In this document: piece after piece, positions 1-6,207 of the stretch
Numbering within the stretch: the first letter of the stretch is position 1
How the letters are laid out: the number at the start of each line of letters is the position of its first letter
Source of the DNA: JBBPYA01 sp038200385
Lineage (GTDB): Bacteria; Actinomycetota; Actinomycetes; Mycobacteriales; Geodermatophilaceae
Length of the DNA: 6,207 nucleotides
Assembly (NCBI GenBank): GCA_038200385.1
Contig: JBBPYA010000043.1
Coordinates: 1-6,207 of the forward strand
Direction: 5' to 3'
Notes under the pieces: generated by a model
Told to the model about the DNA's origin: nothing
The model's database searches: none
The model's input: the letters and a program-made list of their open reading frames with translations, nothing else
Made by a program: the position numbers and the translations under genes

Positions 1-2
1 AG

Positions 3-20
3 GCGTGCCGGGCGGCACGT
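3..20 (-). terminator. Short hairpin downstream of rel
   Basis: CGTGCC (4-9) and GGCACG (14-19) form a 6-bp stem around a 4-base loop, extendable by a G-T pair. It begins about 24 bases after the rel stop. The window ends before any downstream tail can be judged. Bases 21-43 show nothing else recognisable. Confidence 0.3.
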
Positions 21-43
21 CGAGGGACCCGGTGCGGCCGGGC

Positions 44-2427
<2,384 letters not shown>

Positions 2428-2428
<1 letters not shown>

Positions 2429-2433
2429 TCCTC
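2428..2433 (-). promoter_or_regulatory. Shine-Dalgarno-like GAGGAG at the rel start
   Basis: The minus strand reads GAGGAGTGCCGCTG. The purine-rich GAGGAG shares its last G with the candidate GTG start (2428-2426), so it has no spacing to it. It lies five bases before an in-frame CTG (2422-2420), a spacing that suits initiation. Either the GTG is used with poor spacing, or the true start is the rare CTG two codons downstream. Confidence 0.4.
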
Positions 2434-2454
2434 GGTCGGGCCGGTCAGAACTGA

Positions 2455-2460
2455 AGTCTA
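2455..2460 (-). promoter_or_regulatory. Possible -10 element of a rel promoter
   Basis: TAGACT on the minus strand resembles an actinobacterial -10 hexamer (TAnnnT). It lies 26 bases before the GTG at 2428 and downstream of the apt-rel hairpin, which would give a leader of roughly 20 bases. No convincing -35 is seen 17-18 bases upstream (GAAACC/CGAAAC), so the call rests on the hexamer and its position. Confidence 0.3.
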
Positions 2461-2492
2461 GGCCCGCGGCCGACGTAGGTTTCGCCCCTGTG

Positions 2493-2533
2493 TGGATGCC
2501 GATCCGGTCCTCAGCTGACCGGATCCGCATCCA
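2493..2533 (-). terminator. Strong inverted repeat between apt and rel (possible terminator or attenuator)
   Basis: The arms 2493-2509 and 2517-2533 are complementary over 17 positions with a single C/C mismatch, around a 7-base loop (CTCAGCT on the plus strand). The inner stem GATCCGGTC/GACCGGATC is perfect. On the minus strand the hairpin begins about 10 bases after the apt stop, where a terminator would sit. No T-run follows it, which is common for terminators in high-GC actinobacteria but leaves the function open. It could instead be a partial terminator, an RNA-processing site, or a protein-binding palindrome upstream of rel. Confidence 0.5.
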
Positions 2534-2543
2534 TCGGTCCGGT

Positions 2544-3158
2544 CTAGTCGCGCAGGAGCGCCCGGACGTCGAGATCCACCCGCGACCGGCCACCGAGCTC
2601 GACGAGTTCGAGGAGGACGACCGCGCCGAGGACGGACCCGCCGGCCCGGGCCAGCAGCGTCCCTGCCGCGGCCAGCGTCCCGCCGGTGGCCAGGACGTCG
2701 TCGACGAGCACCACCCGCGACCCGGCGGCGAGCGCCGGCTGGACCGCGAGCCCGTCCGTGCCGTACTCCAGCTGGTAGCGCTGCTCCAGCGTGGGCCCGG
2801 GCAACTTGTCCGGCTTGCGGATGGTCAGGACGCCGCAGCCCAGCGCGTGGGCCACCGGTGCGGCGAGCAGGAAGCCCCGGGCCTCGATCCCGGCGACGAG
2901 ATCGACGGGGGCGCCGCCGACGGGGGCCCCGTCGGTGCCGGACCCGCTCGTCTCGGCGACCAGTGCGCGGCAGCGGGCGGTCAGGGCGCGGACCACGGCT
3001 CCGAACGCCCCGCCGTCGGCGAGCATCGGCATGATGTCGCGGAACCGGATCCCGGGTCGGGGAAAGTCCGGTACGTCGCGGATCAGCGACGCGGCCCGTT
3101 GCTGTTCGGCGTCGGTCCAGTCCGGCTCGGATCGGCGGGCCCCGCCGATCCCGGTCAC
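2544..3158 (-). CDS. apt: Adenine phosphoribosyltransferase
   Basis: This is a cytoplasmic purine-salvage enzyme: adenine + PRPP gives AMP + diphosphate. The 204 residues show the family motifs in order: PDFPRPGIRFRDI (30-42), EARGF (92-96), RKPDKLP (114-120), LEYGTD (130-135) and the PRPP-binding loop VVLVDDVLATGGT (149-161) with the acidic pair D153/D154. The final LVELGG (185-190) also matches the family. E. coli Apt has 183 residues. Most of the extra length is a Gly/Ser-rich insertion near 70-85 (SGSGTDGAPVGGAPV) just before the strand leading to EARGF, plus a slightly longer N-terminus. The start is GTG at 3158-3156, which overlaps the secF TGA in a GTGA junction. No good Shine-Dalgarno precedes it, so translation is probably coupled to secF termination. 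A 115-base gap separates it from rel. It is a neighbour of rel in many actinobacteria, and both draw on the purine nucleotide pool. Confidence 0.95.
   Translation of the reverse strand: MTGIGGARRSEPDWTDAEQQRAASLIRDVPDFPRPGIRFRDIMPMLADGGAFGAVVRALTARCRALVAETSGSGTDGAPVGGAPVDLVAGIEARGFLLAAPVAHALGCGVLTIRKPDKLPGPTLEQRYQLEYGTDGLAVQPALAAGSRVVLVDDVLATGGTLAAAGTLLARAGGSVLGAVVLLELVELGGRSRVDLDVRALLRD
2917..2935. repeat. Perfect palindrome inside apt
   Basis: Nine-base arms (CCGACGGGG and CCCCGTCGG) flank one central G. The left arm overlaps a direct repeat of CGACGGGGGC (2903-2912 and 2918-2927-like copy). Together these encode the GAPVGGAPV part of the Gly-rich insertion of Apt. It may simply be a by-product of GC-rich duplication. 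Confidence 0.6.
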
Positions 3159-4780
3159 CGCTTGCGCTTGCCGGAGGGCCGGTTACCGCGACGGGCGCCG
3201 CCCTTACGGGCCGGCCGGGTGGCGCCTCGCTGCGGGCCCGCCGGGCGCGCGGCCCGGGCCGGCTGACCCGCCGCGCCAGAACCGTCCGGGCCGGTTTCGT
3301 CCAGCTCGGCGTCGTCCAGTTCGGCATCGTCCAGTTCGGCATCGTCCAGTTCGGCATCGTCCAGTTCGGCACTGATCGGCTCGCTGCTGTCGGGGGCGGG
3401 GCCGTCCGTGCCGGCCGCGAGGCTCCCGGCCGCAGGCTCACGTCGGGTCCGCGCCGAGCGGCGAGCCGACGGACGGCCGGCCGGGCCGGATCCGTCGACC
3501 GAGGGTGACCCCGGGCCGGCCGCGGTCTCGGTGCGGGACGCCACCGGGGCTCCGGATGACGGCTTGGCCGAGCGCCCGGCGGTACCGGTGGTCTCGGCAA
3601 CGGCCGCGGCCCTGCCCCCCTTCCCGGTCGGCTTCCCGGCGGTCGGTGCCGCGGCGGCCGGCTTGCTGAGGTTCGGTGCCTTGACGGCCGTCGCCGTACC
3701 GGCCCGCGCAGCGCCAGGTCTGGTCGCCCCCTGCTTCCCGCGCGGCGGACCGCCCCGGCGGGCCGCAGCCGTGCTCGGCCGGCGAGCCGCGCCCCGGGTC
3801 ACGGCGGGGTCGTCCACGCCTCGGCCGGAGGCTTTGCGGGCCTGGACCCGCTTGACCAGCGCCTGGTACGCGGGCTCGCGTTCCTTGAGGTCGCACAGGA
3901 TCGGGGTCGCTAGGAAGATCGAGGAGTAGGTGCCGGTGGCCAGGCCGACGAAGAGCACCAGCGCGAGGTCCTTGAGCGTTCCCGCGCCGAGCAGTCCGGC
4001 GCCTACGAAGAGCAGTCCGGCAACCGGCAACAGGGCGATCAGCGAGGTGTTGATCGAACGCATCAGGGTCTGGTTGACCGCGAGGTTGGCCGCCTCGGAG
4101 TACGTCGCCCGCGAGCCACCCAGGATGCCGCGGGTGTTCTCGTCGACCTTGTCGAACACGACGACCGTGTCGTACAGCGAGAAGCCGAGGATCGTGAGCA
4201 GCCCGATCACCGTCGACGGGGTGACCTCGAACCCGACCAGCGAGTACACGCCGGCGGCGACGACGAGGTCGTTGGCCAGCGCGGCGAGAGCAGCCACCGC
4301 CATCTTGGGCTGGAACCGGATGGCGATGAAGACCGCGACGGCGACCAGGAACACGATCAGCGCCTGGAGGGCCTTGTTCGTGATGTCGCCGCCCCAGCGC
4401 GCGCTGACCGCGGAGTTGCTCACCGAGTTGACGTCGATGCCGACCGCGTTGGCCACGGCCTCGGACACCTTGGCGGCGGTGGCGTTGTCCAGCTCCGGCG
4501 TACGCAGCAGGATCGAGTTCGCCCCGACGACCTGCGCCGTGCTGACCTCGACGCCGGTGGACTGCGCGGCCGCTTCGGCCTGGGCGAGCTGCTGGCTGCT
4601 CCCGGGGAACTGGAAGGAGTTGCCGCCGGAGAACTCGATGCCGAAGTTGAAGCCGCGCAGGAGGATCGACAGGAAGCAGATCGCCACGAAGACGCCGGAG
4701 GCGATGTACCACCGCTTGCGCTTGCCGATGAAGTCGAAGCCGAGTTCACCCCGGTACAACCGGGTTCCGATGCTCGCCAT
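3155..4780 (-). CDS. secF: Protein translocase subunit SecF with long low-complexity C-terminal tail
   Basis: SecF is the second subunit of the SecDF proton-driven accessory complex of the Sec translocon. The protein has 541 residues from the ATG at 4780. TM1 is near 24-41, followed by GIEFSGG (47-53), a variant of the GIDFTGG signature. An extracytoplasmic domain spans about 54-135. Five further hydrophobic segments lie between about 138 and 296. The hallmark GFSLYDTVVVFDKVDEN is at 199-215. D204 there and R241 (LMRSINTS) probably match the charged residues implicated in proton transport in SecDF (inference by alignment from memory). The core ends near residue 312. The remaining 229 residues are Ala/Gly/Pro/Arg/Lys-rich with an acidic AELDD repeat at 471-495. 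E. coli SecF is 323 residues, so the tail is an addition. The ATG was chosen because the conserved N-terminus (LYRGELGFDF) begins there, it lies one base after the secD stop, and GGAGG precedes it. The open frame continues to 4879 but only inside secD. Confidence 0.95.
   Translation of the reverse strand: MASIGTRLYRGELGFDFIGKRKRWYIASGVFVAICFLSILLRGFNFGIEFSGGNSFQFPGSSQQLAQAEAAAQSTGVEVSTAQVVGANSILLRTPELDNATAAKVSEAVANAVGIDVNSVSNSAVSARWGGDITNKALQALIVFLVAVAVFIAIRFQPKMAVAALAALANDLVVAAGVYSLVGFEVTPSTVIGLLTILGFSLYDTVVVFDKVDENTRGILGGSRATYSEAANLAVNQTLMRSINTSLIALLPVAGLLFVGAGLLGAGTLKDLALVLFVGLATGTYSSIFLATPILCDLKEREPAYQALVKRVQARKASGRGVDDPAVTRGAARRPSTAAARRGGPPRGKQGATRPGAARAGTATAVKAPNLSKPAAAAPTAGKPTGKGGRAAAVAETTGTAGRSAKPSSGAPVASRTETAAGPGSPSVDGSGPAGRPSARRSARTRREPAAGSLAAGTDGPAPDSSEPISAELDDAELDDAELDDAELDDAELDETGPDGSGAAGQPARAARPAGPQRGATRPARKGGARRGNRPSGKRKR
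3296..3370 (-). repeat. Five 15-bp tandem repeats in secF encoding AELDD
   Basis: The 75 bases are five contiguous 15-bp units. Three (3326-3370) are identical at the DNA level, the fourth (3311-3325) differs at one base, and the fifth (3296-3310) at two. They encode AELDD four times and then AELDE, SecF residues 471-495. Because the unit is a multiple of three, gain or loss of copies keeps the frame. The near-identity suggests recent expansion by slippage. Confidence 0.95.
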
Positions 4781-4781
4781 G

Positions 4782-6207
4782 TCAGGCCTCGCCTCCGTTG
4801 CCGACCGTCGCCTTGGCCCGTCGACGGGCCGCGGCGCGCTCCTGCACTCCGGACCCGGACTCGGACTCGGATTGGGCATGTGCGGTGATCTGGCCCAGCC
4901 CGGAGAACCGCGCGGAGCTGAAGCTCTTGTTCCGGGACAACACGCTGACCAGCGGGTGGGTGAAAAGGAACACGACGACCAGGTCCAGCACCGTGGACAG
5001 GCCGAGGGTGAACGCGAACCCCTTCACCTCGCCGATCGCCAGGAAGTACAGGATCGCCGCGGCCAGGAAGCTGACGGCGTCGGCGGACAGGATCGTCCGC
5101 CGGGCCCGGACCCACGCTCGCGGCACCGCGGAGCGGATCGAGCGACCCTCCTGGATCTCGTCCTTGAGTCTTTCGAAGAACACCACGAACGAGTCCGCGG
5201 TGATCCCGATGGCCACGATGAACCCGGCGATGCCGGCCAGGGTCAGGGTGAAGCCGATCTGCCGGCCCAACACCACCAGGACGGCGTACACGACGATCCC
5301 GGACAGCACGAGGCTGGCGATGGTCACCAGGCCGAGCAGTCGGTAGTAGAGCAGGGCGTAGATGAACACCAGCGCGATGCCGATGCCGCCGGCGATCAGG
5401 CCGGCGCGAAGCTGCTCGATGCCCAGGGTCGCCGAGACCGTCCGGGCCTCGGACTGGGTGAACGTCAGCGGCAGCGAACCGTACTTGAGGGAGTTCGCGA
5501 GTTCGGAGGCCGAAGCCTGGGTGAAGTTGCCGGTGATCGTCGTGCGGCCCTGGATCGTGCCCTGGATCTCGGGGGCGGAGATGACCTTGCCGTCCAGGGT
5601 GAACGCAACCAGGTTCGCCGGACTCTGCGGGCTGACCGTGATGTTGTGTTGCGAGGTGTACGTCGCCCACACCGAGGAAGCCTGGTTGTTGAAGTCCACG
5701 ACGACGAGCCAGCCCTGCAGGTTCTGGGTGTCGAACGTCGCGTTGGCGTCGGTGATGCTGGTGCCTTCGATGATCGTGGGCCCGAGCAGGTACTTGACGC
5801 TGCCGTCGGTGCTGCACGCGGCGACATAGGACTCCGGCGGGTCAGGAGTCGTCGCCGTGGCGCTCGGGTCCTGCTGGCAGTTCAGGGTGGCCAGTCGCGC
5901 CTGGGCCTGCTCCTGGGTCTGCGGCTGGCCGCTACCGGCCGCGCCGCCGCTCGGCGCCGCCGAGGTGGGGGCCGCTGACGTGGGGGGCGCCGACGTGGGA
6001 GCGGCGCTGTCACTGGTGGTCGGCGCGGTAGAGGTGGGGTCCCCCGGGAGGAAGCCGGCCGAGGAGGACGGCGCCCCACTGGCGGTGGGCGCACCGCTGG
6101 CGGGGGGCGCGCCGCTGGCCGGCGGCGGACCGCTCGGCGCCGCCGACTGGCCCGGCGCCGATGTTCCGCTGGGGGCCGCGCTCTGACCGGGTACCGGCGT
6201 CGGGGTC
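4782..6207 (-). CDS. secD: Protein translocase subunit SecD, C-terminal 474 residues (5' end outside window)
   Basis: SecD partners SecF in the membrane complex that uses the proton motive force to pull proteins through SecYEG on the outer face of the membrane. The frame is open from 6206 to a TGA at 4784-4782, so the N-terminus and the first membrane segment lie outside the window. In visible-fragment numbering: residues 1 to about 92 are a Pro/Ser/Ala/Thr-rich linker; about 100-250 are the extracytoplasmic domain, with the family signature LDGKVISAPEI at 204-214 and ITGNFT at 224-229; five hydrophobic segments follow near 267-287, 290-312, 319-337, 373-391 and 397-416. The motif GITADSFVVFFERL contains D338, which by position should match the conserved TM4 aspartate (E. 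coli D519) implicated in proton coupling. A short charged cytoplasmic tail ends the protein. The identity is secure. The internal GTG at 5699 is not the start, because homologous sequence continues upstream of it. Confidence 0.95.
   Translation of the reverse strand, partial: TPTPVPGQSAAPSGTSAPGQSAAPSGPPPASGAPPASGAPTASGAPSSSAGFLPGDPTSTAPTTSDSAAPTSAPPTSAAPTSAAPSGGAAGSGQPQTQEQAQARLATLNCQQDPSATATTPDPPESYVAACSTDGSVKYLLGPTIIEGTSITDANATFDTQNLQGWLVVVDFNNQASSVWATYTSQHNITVSPQSPANLVAFTLDGKVISAPEIQGTIQGRTTITGNFTQASASELANSLKYGSLPLTFTQSEARTVSATLGIEQLRAGLIAGGIGIALVFIYALLYYRLLGLVTIASLVLSGIVVYAVLVVLGRQIGFTLTLAGIAGFIVAIGITADSFVVFFERLKDEIQEGRSIRSAVPRAWVRARRTILSADAVSFLAAAILYFLAIGEVKGFAFTLGLSTVLDLVVVFLFTHPLVSVLSRNKSFSSARFSGLGQITAHAQSESESGSGVQERAAARRRAKATVGNGGEA
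4792..4796 (-). promoter_or_regulatory. Ribosome binding site of secF
   Basis: GGAGG lies within the last codons of secD, 11 bases before the secF ATG. It supports the ATG at 4780 over upstream in-frame codons. Because the secD stop lies between the site and the ATG, secD and secF translation are likely linked. Confidence 0.6.
5949..6008 (-). repeat. Four 15-bp degenerate repeats in the secD linker
   Basis: The frame encodes SAAPT, SAPPT, SAAPT, SAAPS (fragment residues 67-86). It is a second repeat family within the Pro/Ser/Ala/Thr linker, with a period different from the PPASGA block, so the linker seems to have grown by more than one slippage event. Confidence 0.8.
6072..6125 (-). repeat. 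Three 18-bp degenerate repeats in the secD linker
   Basis: The frame encodes PPASGA, PPASGA, PTASGA (fragment residues 28-45). DNA units are similar but not identical. They are preceded by two copies of GQSAAPSG (residues 7-14 and 19-26) spaced 36 bp apart at 6165-6188 and 6129-6152. The whole stretch is repeat-built. Confidence 0.8.

Noticed and set aside
2429..2593. Upstream extension of the rel frame to ATG codons at 2530 or 2593
   Set aside because: The extra residues do not resemble Rel N-termini, they cover the intergenic hairpin, and the 2593 start would overlap apt by 50 bases.
2458..3600. Minus-strand frame with a PNWTM pentapeptide repeat
   Set aside because: The repeat is the AELDD minisatellite of secF read in another frame. 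The rest shadows secF and apt.
4781..4879. Upstream extension of the secF frame to 4879
   Set aside because: It overlaps the well-supported secD 3' end and adds residues before the conserved SecF N-terminus. The ATG at 4780 has a ribosome binding site.
3930..5978. 682-codon open frame on the plus strand
   Set aside because: It is antisense to secF and secD and has low-complexity composition without motifs. It is a GC-driven shadow frame.

Overview
The window looks like a piece of a high-GC actinobacterial chromosome. All genes lie on the minus strand, in the order secD (5' end beyond the window), secF, apt, rel. This order is familiar from actinobacteria such as Mycobacterium and Streptomyces. 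The close match of the Rel and SecD/SecF motifs to actinobacterial forms supports the assignment. The genus cannot be fixed from the sequence alone.

Read along the minus strand, positions 6207 to 4782 hold the last 474 codons of SecD: a low-complexity Pro/Ser/Ala/Thr linker, the rest of the extracytoplasmic domain, and five membrane segments. secF (4780 to 3155) follows after a single base. It has a normal membrane core plus an unusual 229-residue cytoplasmic tail that carries a perfect-to-near-perfect 15-bp tandem repeat encoding AELDD. apt (3158 to 2544) overlaps the secF stop by four bases (GTGA). A 115-base gap with a strong hairpin separates apt from rel (2428 to 44), a full-length bifunctional (p)ppGpp synthetase/hydrolase. 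Bases 1-43 are downstream of rel and contain a short hairpin.

Functionally the window joins two modules. SecD and SecF are the proton-driven accessory complex of the Sec translocase. Apt salvages adenine to AMP, and Rel makes and destroys (p)ppGpp from GTP/GDP and ATP, so apt and rel are linked through purine metabolism and stress response. The tight spacing from secD to apt suggests one transcript. The hairpin and a possible -10 element before rel suggest that rel is at least partly uncoupled.

I find no mobile element, CRISPR array, tRNA or rRNA, and no evidence for a new multi-gene system. The parts most worth a second look are the lineage-variable low-complexity segments of SecF and SecD, the apt-rel intergenic hairpin, and the ambiguous rel start codon.
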